Source: Clostridium sp. 12(A) (GTDB lineage Bacteria; Bacillota; Clostridia; Lachnospirales; Lachnospiraceae). From it: 64,000 nt of DNA. The notes below the pieces were generated by a model that saw only the letters and a list, made by a program, of their open reading frames with translations, made no database searches and was not told where the DNA came from. Where the stretch lies: assembly GCA_000526575.1 (NCBI GenBank), contig JAGI01000002.1, positions 3,324,501 to 3,388,500 on the forward strand, written 5' to 3'. The translations under genes and the position numbers were made by a program. Of this stretch, positions 1 through 12,060 are shown in pieces. Position 1 is the stretch's first letter. Every line of letters starts with the position of its first letter.

Positions 1-144
1 GTTCATTTGCTGGGATACAGCGGGTTCACTAATTCCTAGCTTTTTTGACACAGCTCTGACACAGTAGTGACGTTCCATTAATAGCTTCAGAATCTTGTAT
101 CTGGTAGGATCTGTAATAATGTGAACAATGGCGATAGGATCCAT
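1..144 (-). CDS. ArsR-family transcriptional regulator (N-terminal part, cut by window edge)
   Basis: Only the first 48 codons are inside the window, read leftwards from an ATG at 144. The peptide begins MDPIAIVHIITDPTRYKIL and continues with a helix-turn-helix stretch (RALSKKLGISEPAVSQQMN), the usual layout of ArsR-type winged-helix repressors. A good Shine-Dalgarno (AAGGAA) lies just upstream. A near-consensus promoter and an inverted repeat lie at 191-239, so autoregulation is likely. The family mostly senses metals or metabolic signals; the sensing part is outside the window, so the ligand is unknown. It lies downstream of the methyltransferase on the same strand but has its own promoter. 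Confidence 0.8.
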   Translation of the reverse strand, partial: MDPIAIVHIITDPTRYKILKLLMERHYCVRAVSKKLGISEPAVSQQMN

Positions 145-190
145 GATGATTCCTTTCTTTTTTTCTATGACAGTTTTATTAGTTGTATTT

Positions 191-239
191 AATTAAGCTT
201 TTACTTAATTAGATTAATCCCACCGCCCTGGTTTGTCAA
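191..239 (-). promoter_or_regulatory. Promoter and inverted-repeat operator of the ArsR gene
   Basis: On the minus strand a TTGACA -35 box (239-234) and a TAATCT -10 box (216-211) are separated by exactly 17 nt. Just downstream, over the expected transcription start, is the inverted repeat AATTAAG-N6-CTTAATT (191-210), a typical place and shape for an ArsR-type operator. The -35 box overlaps the stop codon of the upstream methyltransferase gene. That the ArsR protein binds this repeat is inferred. Confidence 0.65.
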
Positions 240-997
240 GAAAGTTTTTTTGAAAATACCATAAGCTGTAGGCTTTTTGGAGAAGCAGGTGCTCCACAAA
301 AGTCTGAATAAGTTTTTTGCACTGTCATATTTCTGGTCTTTAAGATGGATTTAATCTCTTTCATTGAATAAAGGCGAATGGGGTCTCCATAAATAATGTC
401 AGGCTTTACGGTTGGTTCTCCGTAGGGGAGACTATACCCACCATTGAGCATGATTCTTTTATCTGGAATCCACTCAAATTGAGAGAGGGACAGGGTGCTG
501 ATTCCTGCTTCCCAGTTATATTTTGGGAAATAAAGCTCTGCGTGTTCTGCCCGGCAGATATCCATAACGTGTGCACCACCCGGTTTCAGAGCATTTGAGA
601 TGACGTCAAAAATCTTCAGATTTTCCATGTCATTTTCCAAATATCCAATGGCTCCGTCCGCCAGATTCAGTACTACATCAAAATCCTGTGAAAAGGTAAC
701 CTCACGGATATCGGATAAGAGGAAGGTGGCAGGCAGGGAGTAATCCCTTGCTGTTTTTATGGCATCTTCAATATAATCTCTTGTAATGTCAATGCCCACC
801 ACTTCAAAGCCTTTCCTGGCAAATGATAAGGAGTGTCTGCCGTATCCGCAGGCCAGATCTAAGATTCGCTCATTTCCTTTTAAGTTCAACGTTTCAATGA
901 TAAAATTTACCTGCCTTTCCGTATCCTCTACCCAAGAGTGATTTTTAATATCAAGGCTCCATATCTGTTTGTACCAATCCGATTGTTTTGGCTTCAT
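236..997 (-). CDS. Class I SAM-dependent methyltransferase
   Basis: The start at 997 (MKPKQSDWYKQIW) is preceded by AAGGAATTTAAT, a good ribosome binding site; an upstream in-frame ATG at 1120 lacks one. The 253-residue product has SAM-binding motif I (LDLACGYGRHSLSFA), the acidic end of strand beta-2 (VVGID) and a later LSDIRE segment, all typical of Rossmann-fold methyltransferases. There are no membrane segments, so it is cytoplasmic. The methyl acceptor cannot be told from sequence. It lies just before the ArsR-type gene on the same strand. Confidence 0.8.
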   Translation of the reverse strand: MKPKQSDWYKQIWSLDIKNHSWVEDTERQVNFIIETLNLKGNERILDLACGYGRHSLSFARKGFEVVGIDITRDYIEDAIKTARDYSLPATFLLSDIREVTFSQDFDVVLNLADGAIGYLENDMENLKIFDVISNALKPGGAHVMDICRAEHAELYFPKYNWEAGISTLSLSQFEWIPDKRIMLNGGYSLPYGEPTVKPDIIYGDPIRLYSMKEIKSILKTRNMTVQKTYSDFCGAPASPKSLQLMVFSKKLS

Positions 998-1221
998 ATT
1001 AAATTCCTTTCGTATTTTAATTGCCGGCATATTCAGTATACAGAATTTAGTAAAAAATGGTAGACTTATATTTTCCATTATGATATGATTTTGATGATAG
1101 TGCGGAAAGAAATATTCCAAACTTTTTTGTGCATATTTAACAAAAATTATAGGATAAATTGAACGTTTTGCAGATAGATTTCCTTTTCTATCCGTGCTAT
1201 ACTACGTTTAGAAAATAGATG

Positions 1222-1314
1222 TGTAGTTTGTGACTGGTCATGCAGGCAAGGTCTACAGGGGTTGTAATCACGTATCAGTGTTATACTGTGGTCCTCTGTG
1301 CTTGTCTTTTTTTT
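1222..1314 (+). promoter_or_regulatory. RAT antiterminator overlapping an intrinsic terminator, leader of licT
   Basis: The segment 1222-1257 looks like a ribonucleic antiterminator of the BglG/LicT family: GTAG (1223-1226) pairs with CTAC (1253-1256), enclosing TTTGTGACTG and GCAGGCAAGG, close to the known half-sites ATTGTTACTG and CAGGCAAAA. Its 3' half overlaps the 5' arm of a terminator: AGGCAAG and ACAGGGG pair with CCTCTGT (1293-1299) and CTTGTCT, followed by eight T (1307-1314). The two structures are mutually exclusive. A -10-like TATACT at 1198-1203 would start transcription just upstream. This implies that LicT controls its own readthrough. Confidence 0.7.
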
Positions 1315-1333
1315 GTTCTATTTGAAGGGGAAT

Positions 1334-2173
1334 ATGAAGATCGAGAAAGTACTGAATAATAACATGGTATTAGCTTATAATACGGAGGGAAAAGAAGTTA
1401 TTCTAAAAGGAAAGTCCATCGGTTTCGGAAGTAAAAAAGGCGATGAAGTTGATCGCAAACTGGTGGAACGGGTATTCGTACAGAATGATAAAAAGGATGC
1501 CAGACACTTTGAAGAATACTTTGCAAAGCTTCCCCAGGAATATTGGGAGATCAGCGAGCAGACCGTTGATTATGCGAAAAGCGAATTTGGCATACAGCTT
1601 AACGAGCGGACCATCCTTACGGTTTGTGACCACATTGCGGGAGCGGTTGACCGTTACCGGGATGGGATTATACTCCGCAATGCCATGGTTTGGGAGGGAA
1701 AGCGGTTTTATCCCAATGAGTTCAAGGTTGGTCAGTATGCTCTGGATCTCATTCAAAAAAGACTGAATGTGAAGATGGAAGAGGATGAAGCCATGTTCCT
1801 GGCATTTCATTTCGTCTACGGCCAGTTAAAGAAAAAAGAGCCTGAGAATTTTGAACTGATTACCCAGATCATCCGTGATATCATTGATATTGTGGAGGCA
1901 TCTTATCAGGTAAAGCTTAATGCGGAATCCTGGGATTACAGACGATTTGTAACACACATTCGATTTTTCGCTCAACGCATGCTGCAGAATAAGCAGTATG
2001 AGATTACTGATGAGGATTGGTTTCATGTTTTAAAGGAAAAGTACCGCAATTCCTATAACTGCATTGTAAAAATAGCTGATTACGTTCATGACCGGTATTA
2101 TTATGAGATGGACCGGGAAGAGATGATGTATCTGATGATTCATATAGAAAAAGTTACAAGAGATTTAAAGTAA
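1334..2173 (+). CDS. licT: LicT/BglG-family transcriptional antiterminator
   Basis: The ATG at 1334 (MKIEKVLNNNMVLAYN) follows an AGGGG ribosome binding site; the open frame further upstream runs through the leader terminator and is not coding. The 279-residue protein has an N-terminal RNA-binding CAT domain (about residues 1-55) followed by two PTS regulation domains, with conserved histidines in stretches such as CDHIAGAVDRY and AFHFVYGQL (PRD1) and VTHIRFFAQRM and MIHIEKV (PRD2). In the known system, PTS-dependent phosphorylation of these histidines sets dimerisation and RAT binding. The two RAT-like elements at 1222 and 2185 are its expected targets. Confidence 0.9.
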   Translation: MKIEKVLNNNMVLAYNTEGKEVILKGKSIGFGSKKGDEVDRKLVERVFVQNDKKDARHFEEYFAKLPQEYWEISEQTVDYAKSEFGIQLNERTILTVCDHIAGAVDRYRDGIILRNAMVWEGKRFYPNEFKVGQYALDLIQKRLNVKMEEDEAMFLAFHFVYGQLKKKEPENFELITQIIRDIIDIVEASYQVKLNAESWDYRRFVTHIRFFAQRMLQNKQYEITDEDWFHVLKEKYRNSYNCIVKIADYVHDRYYYEMDREEMMYLMIHIEKVTRDLK

Positions 2174-2184
2174 AACTGAGAGTT

Positions 2185-2282
2185 GGGATTGTTACCGGAC
2201 GGGATCTATGTCTGGGCAGGACCCTGCACATATAGTGGGCTGCAAGAACATTTGCAGGCTGCTTGTTGCAGGGTCCTTTTTC
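2185..2282 (+). promoter_or_regulatory. RAT antiterminator overlapping an intrinsic terminator, leader of the PTS gene
   Basis: GGGATTGTTACC (from 2185) carries the RAT signature GGATTGTTAC. CCGGAC pairs with GTCTGG, then after an internal loop GGG (2185-2187) pairs with CCC (2222-2224), giving the characteristic two-loop RAT hairpin. The 3' end of that hairpin is also the 5' arm of a terminator: GGACCCTGCA (2219-2228) is perfectly complementary to TGCAGGGTCC (2267-2276), followed by TTTTTC. Bound LicT should therefore permit transcription of the PTS, glycosidase and esterase genes. Confidence 0.8.
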
Positions 2283-2303
2283 TATTTTCTGTTTTTTCAC
2301 TGA

Positions 2304-4253
<1,950 letters not shown>

Positions 4254-4259
4254 TTTTGA

Positions 4260-5711
<1,452 letters not shown>

Positions 5712-5733
5712 GAATTTTGGGGAGTTCTTAAAT

Positions 5734-7482
5734 ATGAAAAAACAAATTCTGATTGCAGGAATGGTTCTTTTTACAGCAGTGATGGCAGCAGGATGTGGGG
5801 GAGCCGGGAAAAAGGAAACGGCTCCTGCCATCACATCGGCATCTGAATCTACAAGTACAAAAGAAGAAACGACGAAACAGGATATTAGTTCTGACGAGAC
5901 CATAATTTCGACAACATATGGTCCGGTGAAAGGGGTTAAAGAAGGGGAGATCTTAACCTGGTACGGAATTCCTTATGGAAAGGAACCGTCAGGAGAACTT
6001 CGTTTTAAAGCGCCTGCAGCGCCTGATGCCTGGAAGGAGCCACTGGAGTGCACAGAGCCGTCAAAGCCGGCTCTCCAGTTGGCGGGGAAAGAGGTAACAG
6101 GCAGTGAAGACAGCCTGCGCCTTACTGTTTATGCGAAAGAAGGAAGTGAAAAGCTTCCGGTCATGGTATTCATTCACGGAGGCAATAATCAGACAGGAAA
6201 CGCAGGTGAAATTCCAGGTACTGAGCTGGTTAAAAATGCGAATTGTGTTTATGTTTCTGTGGATTACCGATTGGGACTTTTGGGTTTTAACTGTCTGCCG
6301 GCCCTTACAAAGGATGGCGGGACAGGAAACTTTGGAATGCTTGACATTGCCTCAGCCCTTGACTGGGTGAAGGAAAATATAAAGGAATTCGGTGGTGATC
6401 CGGATAATATCACCATATCTGGATTTTCTGCCGGAGGCCGTGATGTGATGGCAATGCTGATCAGTCCGGTATTTGAAGGGAAGTTCCAGAAGGCAATTGC
6501 ATTCAGCGGCGGTATGACCACTGCAGAGGAAGCGTTAAGCGCCAAAAAGATTGCAAAGGCATTGGCTCCTCTGGCTGTAGAGGATAAAAAAGCGTCGGAT
6601 GAAAATGAGGCCGCTAAGTGGCTGATGACCGATGGGGATGACGTAAAGGAATATCTGTATTCCATTTCTCCGGAGCGTCTGGCGCCTCTTATGGGCAATG
6701 CCATGATCCGTATGAGTGTGTTCCCTCATCTTTACGAGGATGGAACCGTAATTCCAAAAGAAGGCTTTCAGACTCAGACTTATAACAGCGTTCCTTTGAT
6801 GATGCTTACGGGAAGCTCGGAGTTTTCTTTATTCTGTCTCAATGACCCTTACTTTAGCAATGATGACATGAAGGGATACTCAGAAGATGAGCTAAAGAAT
6901 GCCAAAGCATTTGCCAGCAGGTACGGAAGTGATATGTACCGGATTTTTAATGCACAGGAAAGTGCCGAGACCATGTATGATCATTATAAGTCTGATATTT
7001 ATATTTGTCAGGTGGACTATGGCAGTACAGCATCAGCGGTGAAGGATCTGGGTGATTACGGGGCATTCCATGGAATCTTTGTTCCTATGCTTTCCTCTAA
7101 GAACAATTATACAGAGATTTTCAAGGGAGCCTTTGAGAAGCCGGGGTATGTTGCCATGGCAAAAGAATACAATCAGTATCTGGCTAATTTCCTGGCTTCC
7201 GGTGATCCAAATGGGCAGGGAATGACTTCCTGGAGTAAATGGGCACCGGATAATAAGGTATCCATGGTGTTTGATGGCGATGAGACAAACGCGGTCATTG
7301 CACAAAAGGATGTGAGCACCACCTATGAGGACATTCTAAAGGCAATGGAGGCCGATGCCAGTGTATCCCGGGAAATTAAGGATAAGATGGTGAAACATGT
7401 GTTAGACGGCCGCTGGTTTAGTTCTGCTCTGGATGAGAAATATAAGAACGAAAGCCTTTGGGCAGATGTAAATAACAAGTAA
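5734..7482 (+). CDS. Type-B carboxylesterase, surface lipoprotein
   Basis: The 582-residue product begins with a lipoprotein signal peptide with Cys21 in MAAGCGG, so it should be anchored outside the membrane. The mature part is an alpha/beta hydrolase of the carboxylesterase B family: oxyanion segment FIHGGNNQTG, nucleophile S232 in GFSAG, and a likely catalytic histidine H446 in GAFHGIF. It starts 22 nt after the GH1 gene and ends just before a strong terminator, making it the last gene of the beta-glucoside operon. It may remove acyl groups from plant glycosides before uptake; that role is inferred from context only. Confidence 0.82.
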   Translation: MKKQILIAGMVLFTAVMAAGCGGAGKKETAPAITSASESTSTKEETTKQDISSDETIISTTYGPVKGVKEGEILTWYGIPYGKEPSGELRFKAPAAPDAWKEPLECTEPSKPALQLAGKEVTGSEDSLRLTVYAKEGSEKLPVMVFIHGGNNQTGNAGEIPGTELVKNANCVYVSVDYRLGLLGFNCLPALTKDGGTGNFGMLDIASALDWVKENIKEFGGDPDNITISGFSAGGRDVMAMLISPVFEGKFQKAIAFSGGMTTAEEALSAKKIAKALAPLAVEDKKASDENEAAKWLMTDGDDVKEYLYSISPERLAPLMGNAMIRMSVFPHLYEDGTVIPKEGFQTQTYNSVPLMMLTGSSEFSLFCLNDPYFSNDDMKGYSEDELKNAKAFASRYGSDMYRIFNAQESAETMYDHYKSDIYICQVDYGSTASAVKDLGDYGAFHGIFVPMLSSKNNYTEIFKGAFEKPGYVAMAKEYNQYLANFLASGDPNGQGMTSWSKWAPDNKVSMVFDGDETNAVIAQKDVSTTYEDILKAMEADASVSREIKDKMVKHVLDGRWFSSALDEKYKNESLWADVNNK

Positions 7483-7488
7483 GACCTA

Positions 7489-7534
7489 GCGTCTGAAACT
7501 CTTTTTATCTGGGAGTTTCAGACGCTCTTTTTTT
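7489..7534 (+). terminator. Intrinsic terminator of the beta-glucoside operon
   Basis: GCGTCTGAAACTC pairs perfectly with GAGTTTCAGACGC (13 bp) and is followed by TCTTTTTTT, seven bases after the esterase stop codon. Confidence 0.9.
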
Positions 7535-7599
7535 GTGGTAGTATAAAGGAGTGGTAGATAAATGAAATCATAAAGGTACGTAAACGGAGGGGGTACGGT

Positions 7600-9228
7600 A
7601 TGGTTAAAATTTTTCTGGCAGAGGATGAAAAGATTGTCCGGGAAGGGATTAAAAACGGGATTGCGTGGGAGAAATACGGATTTGAATTTTCAGGGGAAGC
7701 GCCGGATGGAGAGCTGGCCTATCCACTGATACTGAAAACAAAGCCGGATATCCTTCTTACAGACATCCGAATGCCCTTCATGGATGGACTGGAGCTTGCT
7801 GAGCTTGTAAAAAAGGAGCTTCCGGATCTGCACATTATGTTTTTCAGCGGGTATGATGATTTTGAGTATGCAAAACGGGCCATAAAAATAGGGGCGGCGG
7901 ATTATCTATTAAAGCCGGTAAGCAGCAGCCAGCTCTTAGAGGCTTTGGAACGGATGAGCGAAGCCATTATGCAGAAAAAAAGTGAGATGGGGTATAAACT
8001 GGCCTTTTGCGAACAGCAGGAGGAAAGAAAGCGGATGGAGAGGGACAGGCTTTTTGATGCCATTGTATCAGGAAAGCTCAGCCTTTCTGAAATGCTTTTA
8101 AAGGGGCAGGAGCACAATCTGCATTTAAGTGCTCCCATGTACAATCTCATACTGTTTCAGATCCGGGTGTCGGATAATCTGGAGCAGTATTCGGATATGG
8201 GAGTTATCTTTGATGAGAAGCTTAAGAGAGAGTTTGATGGGGCGAAGGATATTGTCTCGTTTAACCGGCTCAGCGAAGGATATGCTTTTTTGATTATGGG
8301 CAATGACCCGGAAGAATTGGAACATAAGATTCAGTCCTATACAAAGGGTTTGGTGTCTCTTGTGAAATCCTGTCAGGGTATGGAATACTTTGGAGGCGTT
8401 GGGATTCCAGTCTGCAGGCTCAGTGAGATCAGAGCTTCCTTTAAGGCGGCAAGTAAGGCTTATGCAGGCCGTTACATGCTGGAATACAACCAGATGCTAA
8501 GGGCTGAAGAGGCACTTAAGGTACACGAAGACTCTGGAAGCATCAGTCTGGAAGGAATGGATCTAACGAAATTAAGCAGGGATATTGTCCCGAATTTCCT
8601 GCGCAATGGTTCTGTTTCTGAAGTGAGGTATTTTGTTGAGGAATACTTACAGGCGTGCGGCAGCAATTTTGAATCCCTTATATTCAGACAGTACATATTA
8701 ATGGACATTTACCTGGCGGTCAATGAGTTCCTCTTACAGCTTGGCATGGATCAGGAGCAGGTGGCAAGGGAGCTTGGAGATGCAAAGACCATGCAGCCTT
8801 GTACCGGTTCGGAGGAGGCAGCGGCCCGGTATGCCAGAGATATCTTAAAAAAGGCAATCGCATTTCGGGCGGACTGTTCCCAAAAGAAGTACCGCCAGGT
8901 TCTTGATAAGGCCAAAGAGTATATCCTAGGTCATTACCGGGATGAGAATATATCCTTAAATGTGGTCGCTTCTTGTGTGAATATCAGCCCGAATCATTTC
9001 AGTACCATATTCAGTCAGGAAATCGGAATTACGTTTGTGGAATATTTAACAAAGGTCCGTATGGAGGCAGCCAGGGAGCTTTTGTTAAAGACGGACCTTC
9101 GGACCTCTGAAATCGGTTATCAGGTGGGATATAAGGACCCTCATTATTTCAGCTATCTGTTTAAAAAGATACATGGAATCACGCCTAAGGCTTTCCGGTC
9201 AGGAGGAGAGTATGAAGCGCAGGCATGA
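7600..9228 (+). CDS. YesN-type response regulator with AraC DNA-binding domain
   Basis: The 542-residue protein has an N-terminal receiver domain (about 1-120) with the acidic pair E8-D9, phospho-acceptor D55 in LLTDIRMP and K105 in LLKPV. A long middle region follows, then a C-terminal AraC-type double helix-turn-helix (about 435-540, with NISPNHFSTIFSQEIG and IGYQVGYKDPHYFSYLFKK). GGAGGGGG precedes the ATG. Its last codons overlap the start of the partner kinase. Proteins of this kind usually activate nearby sugar ABC transporter genes; here the next operon is a YtfQ-type transporter. Confidence 0.92.
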   Translation: MVKIFLAEDEKIVREGIKNGIAWEKYGFEFSGEAPDGELAYPLILKTKPDILLTDIRMPFMDGLELAELVKKELPDLHIMFFSGYDDFEYAKRAIKIGAADYLLKPVSSSQLLEALERMSEAIMQKKSEMGYKLAFCEQQEERKRMERDRLFDAIVSGKLSLSEMLLKGQEHNLHLSAPMYNLILFQIRVSDNLEQYSDMGVIFDEKLKREFDGAKDIVSFNRLSEGYAFLIMGNDPEELEHKIQSYTKGLVSLVKSCQGMEYFGGVGIPVCRLSEIRASFKAASKAYAGRYMLEYNQMLRAEEALKVHEDSGSISLEGMDLTKLSRDIVPNFLRNGSVSEVRYFVEEYLQACGSNFESLIFRQYILMDIYLAVNEFLLQLGMDQEQVARELGDAKTMQPCTGSEEAAARYARDILKKAIAFRADCSQKKYRQVLDKAKEYILGHYRDENISLNVVASCVNISPNHFSTIFSQEIGITFVEYLTKVRMEAARELLLKTDLRTSEIGYQVGYKDPHYFSYLFKKIHGITPKAFRSGGEYEAQA

Positions 9229-10645
9229 TTCCATTAAATCACAGATCAATATGATGCAGATAGTGGTGTTTCTTCCGGTCATCCTAATGATTGGGGTACT
9301 TCTTTCTATGATGGCCTGGCAAAACAGCCAGTATCGGCAGAGCATAAGGAATTTGACCATGGCAACGGAGTTTAACTTTGACTTTAAATCAAACATTGAT
9401 TATAAGATGTACCGGATCGTAATCGGAGCAGATACCTTTCAGACCTTGGACCCTTATGAGGACCTTGAAAATTCCAGAAAGATATTTGAGCAGCTTAAGG
9501 CGTCCACACCTCAGGAGACCAGTAAAAAGGGGCTGGACGGTCTGCTTCAGCTCATAGGAATTTTAGAAAAGAGAATTGATGATATTAAGGCCAGCAGTAT
9601 TTTCGGCGATTATGACCAGAACATGGAACGGCTGGAAAAGGACATTTATGTGATCACCGATCTCATAAAAGAGTCCATGTCCAATTATATTTATAATGAG
9701 ACGAAAACCCTGGAGTCCATGCGCCAGACCTTAGATGAACAGATTAAGCAGGCCATTGCCCTTTGCATCGTGATTTCTGCTTACATTGTCATATGTCTTA
9801 TGGCTTCCTTTTCTGCCTTTGGGAAAAAGATTACAACGCCCATGGAAGAGCTGTGCAATTATACCATGAAGCTGGCCAATGGAAACTTAAATGTCAGTGC
9901 GCCAAAAAGCAACATCAGGGAAATACAGATGTTAAGTGACCAATACGACCAGATGGTGGTGCGGATCGGGGAACTCATTTCGCATATCAGGGAGGAACAG
10001 GAGCTTAAAAGGAAGACAGAGCTTAAGCTTTTGCAGGCTCAAATTAACCCTCATTTTCTTTATAATACCCTGGATACCATCGTGTGGCTGGCAGAGGGGA
10101 AGCGTCATGAGGAAGTGGTGGAGATGATTACGGCTCTTTCCCTCTTTCTTCGGACGGGGCTTAATAACGGGCGGGATTTTATTACCATACGGGGAGAGGA
10201 AGAGCATATTAAAAGCTATCTTCAGATTCAGCATTTCCGTTATGAAGATATTATGGATTATGAGATCGATTTTGAGGAAGAGATTAAGGACTATTCCATC
10301 CTAAAGCTTACCCTACAGCCCATTGTAGAGAATGCCCTTTACCATGGCATTAAGAATTGCAGAAAAAAGGGGTCTCTTAAGATCAGCGGCTGGCTGAAAG
10401 GACAAGATATCTTTTTAAGGGTAGAGGACAACGGAATCGGAATGAAACAGGAGGAGCTTTTAAAGATGCGGAAGCTGGTCCGCAGAAGAGGAGAAGATGT
10501 AGACCAGCGGGAAGGCTTTGGAATTGCCAACGTAGCGGAGCGTATCCGGTTGAATTTCGGGGAAGCCTATGAGCTTTCCATTGACAGCCAGTATGGAGTG
10601 GGGACGTCAGTGACCCTGCGAATTCCGGCAGTCTTAAAATGTTAG
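9212..10645 (+). CDS. YesM-type sensor histidine kinase
   Basis: The ATG at 9212 lies inside the end of the regulator gene (17-nt overlap) and directly follows AGGAGGAGAGT, which decides the start. The 477-residue protein has a membrane segment at about 15-40, a small extracytoplasmic domain, a second membrane segment near 185-210 and a HAMP linker. The His_kinase domain carries H281 in NPHFLYNTLD, and the ATPase domain has VENALYHGIKN, DNGIGM and GFGIANVAERI. It should sense an extracellular or binding-protein-bound sugar and phosphorylate the preceding regulator. Confidence 0.92.
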   Translation: MKRRHDSIKSQINMMQIVVFLPVILMIGVLLSMMAWQNSQYRQSIRNLTMATEFNFDFKSNIDYKMYRIVIGADTFQTLDPYEDLENSRKIFEQLKASTPQETSKKGLDGLLQLIGILEKRIDDIKASSIFGDYDQNMERLEKDIYVITDLIKESMSNYIYNETKTLESMRQTLDEQIKQAIALCIVISAYIVICLMASFSAFGKKITTPMEELCNYTMKLANGNLNVSAPKSNIREIQMLSDQYDQMVVRIGELISHIREEQELKRKTELKLLQAQINPHFLYNTLDTIVWLAEGKRHEEVVEMITALSLFLRTGLNNGRDFITIRGEEEHIKSYLQIQHFRYEDIMDYEIDFEEEIKDYSILKLTLQPIVENALYHGIKNCRKKGSLKISGWLKGQDIFLRVEDNGIGMKQEELLKMRKLVRRRGEDVDQREGFGIANVAERIRLNFGEAYELSIDSQYGVGTSVTLRIPAVLKC

Positions 10646-10679
10646 TAAAAAAATCAACTTTTTTCGTAAAAAAATCAAC
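10645..10679 (+). promoter_or_regulatory. Tandem direct repeats, candidate response-regulator binding site
   Basis: The 14-mer GTAAAAAAATCAAC occurs twice, starting at 10645 and 10666, 21 bp apart (two helical turns). It lies about 60 bp upstream of the -35 box of the sugar-binding protein gene. AraC-type regulators commonly bind such head-to-tail repeats; binding here is inferred. Confidence 0.5.
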
Positions 10680-10738
10680 CCCTGGCAGGAATTATTTCAG
10701 ATGCGTAAGAAACTTAAACTTTTTCGAAAGATTTTGCA

Positions 10739-10767
10739 TTGTGAAACACTCGTAGGAAAGCTATGAT
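10739..10767 (+). promoter_or_regulatory. Promoter of the ytfQ-like transport operon
   Basis: TTGTGA (10739-10744) and TATGAT (10762-10767) are separated by 17 nt and lie 53 nt before the start codon. The -35 is imperfect, as expected for an activated promoter. Confidence 0.5.
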
Positions 10768-10819
10768 ACGGATAGATACAAACGGTAGCAGAAACGATAT
10801 TTTAGATGGAGGGTAAGAT

Positions 10820-11905
10820 ATGAAGAAAAGATTTTTAAGCGTGTTAACAGTAGCAGTTATGACCGCGGCTACGATTCTCACAGGCTGCAGCGGCACACAG
10901 ACCGCAGCGACAACCGCAGCTCCGGCAGCAACAGAAAGCAAATCGGAGGCAGCCACCACAGAGGCTTCAAAGGATGAGACCAAAGCAGAGGCAAAGGAAG
11001 GCGAAAAGAAAGAAATCGTAGTAGGTTTCTCTCAGGTAGGAGCAGAGTCTGACTGGAGAACTGCCAATACCGAATCCATGAAATCCACATTTACAGAGGC
11101 CAATGGATATAAGCTGATTTTTGACGATGCTCAGCAGAAACAGGAGAATCAGTTAAAGGCAGTTCGTAACTTTATTCAGCAGGATGTCGATTATATCGTA
11201 ATCGCACCGGTTACTGAGACCGGCTGGGATACTGTATTACAGGAAGCAAAGGATGCCGGAATTCCGGTTATCATCGTTGACCGTATGATCAATGTATCCG
11301 ATGATTCCTTATATACCGCATGGGTTGGCTCTAACTTCCTTCAGGAAGGCTATGATGCAGTGGCTTGGCTTGACGGTTATTTAAAGGCCAACAACAAGGC
11401 TGACAAAGAGATTAATATCGTAACCATTCAGGGAACCATCGGTTCTTCTGCACAGATTGGACGTACCAATGGTGTGGAAGAGAAGATGAAAGACCATCCG
11501 AAGTGGAAGATGTTAGAGCGTCAGACGGGTGAATTCACACAGGCAAAGGGTCAGGAGGTTATGGAGTCCTTCTTAAAGACCTATAATAATATTGATGTTG
11601 TAATCGCTGAAAATGATAACATGGCTTTTGGAGCCATTGATGCCATCAAGGCAGCAGGAAAGACCTGTGGACCGAAGGGTGATATCACCATCATTTCCTT
11701 TGATGCTGTTGCAGCAGCCTTTGATTCTATGATCGCAGGTGATATGAACGTTTCTGTAGAATGTAATCCTCTTCACGGACCAAGAGTTGCTGAAATTATC
11801 CAGAAGCTTGAAAAAGGCGAGACGGTAGATAAGATCGCTTATGTAAAAGAGGGTGTATTCCCGGCAGATACCGCAGCGGCAGAAAAACCAAAGAGACAAT
11901 ATTAA
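10820..11905 (+). CDS. ytfQ: Sugar ABC transporter substrate-binding lipoprotein, YtfQ-like
   Basis: The 361-residue protein has a lipoprotein signal (Cys23 in ILTGCSG), an Ala/Thr/Glu-rich linker, and a periplasmic-binding-protein type I fold. Stretches such as VGFSQVGAESDWR, QQKQENQLKAVRNFI and GWDTVLQEAKDAGIP closely match E. coli YtfQ, the galactofuranose-binding protein (from memory of that sequence). ATPase and two permease genes follow. A galactofuranose or related pentose/furanose ligand is therefore the best guess. The preceding two-component system probably controls it. Confidence 0.9.
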   Translation: MKKRFLSVLTVAVMTAATILTGCSGTQTAATTAAPAATESKSEAATTEASKDETKAEAKEGEKKEIVVGFSQVGAESDWRTANTESMKSTFTEANGYKLIFDDAQQKQENQLKAVRNFIQQDVDYIVIAPVTETGWDTVLQEAKDAGIPVIIVDRMINVSDDSLYTAWVGSNFLQEGYDAVAWLDGYLKANNKADKEINIVTIQGTIGSSAQIGRTNGVEEKMKDHPKWKMLERQTGEFTQAKGQEVMESFLKTYNNIDVVIAENDNMAFGAIDAIKAAGKTCGPKGDITIISFDAVAAAFDSMIAGDMNVSVECNPLHGPRVAEIIQKLEKGETVDKIAYVKEGVFPADTAAAEKPKRQY

Positions 11906-11965
11906 TCCATATAGACCGGTGATGCCGGACGAAGGCAAAAGCCGGATAAACAGGTGTAGGGTCAT

Positions 11966-11990
11966 GGAGGACGATTTCCTTTCGTCCTCC
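11966..11990 (+). terminator. Stem-loop between binding-protein and ATPase genes
   Basis: GGAGGACGA pairs with TCGTCCTCC around a seven-base loop; a run of seven T follows ten bases later (12001-12007). It probably stabilises or partly terminates the upstream message so that the binding protein is made in excess. Confidence 0.55.
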
Positions 11991-12060
11991 GCTCCTCGCC
12001 TTTTTTTATCCCTAAAATTGCCTCCAAAGGCAGTACAGCAAAGGAAAGGAAGGTTCGATT

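Noticed and set aside
1403-1810. Minus-strand open frame inside licT, and many similar frames opposite other genes
   Set aside because: They lie entirely within well-supported genes on the other strand or frame, have no ribosome binding sites or recognisable domains, and are shadows.
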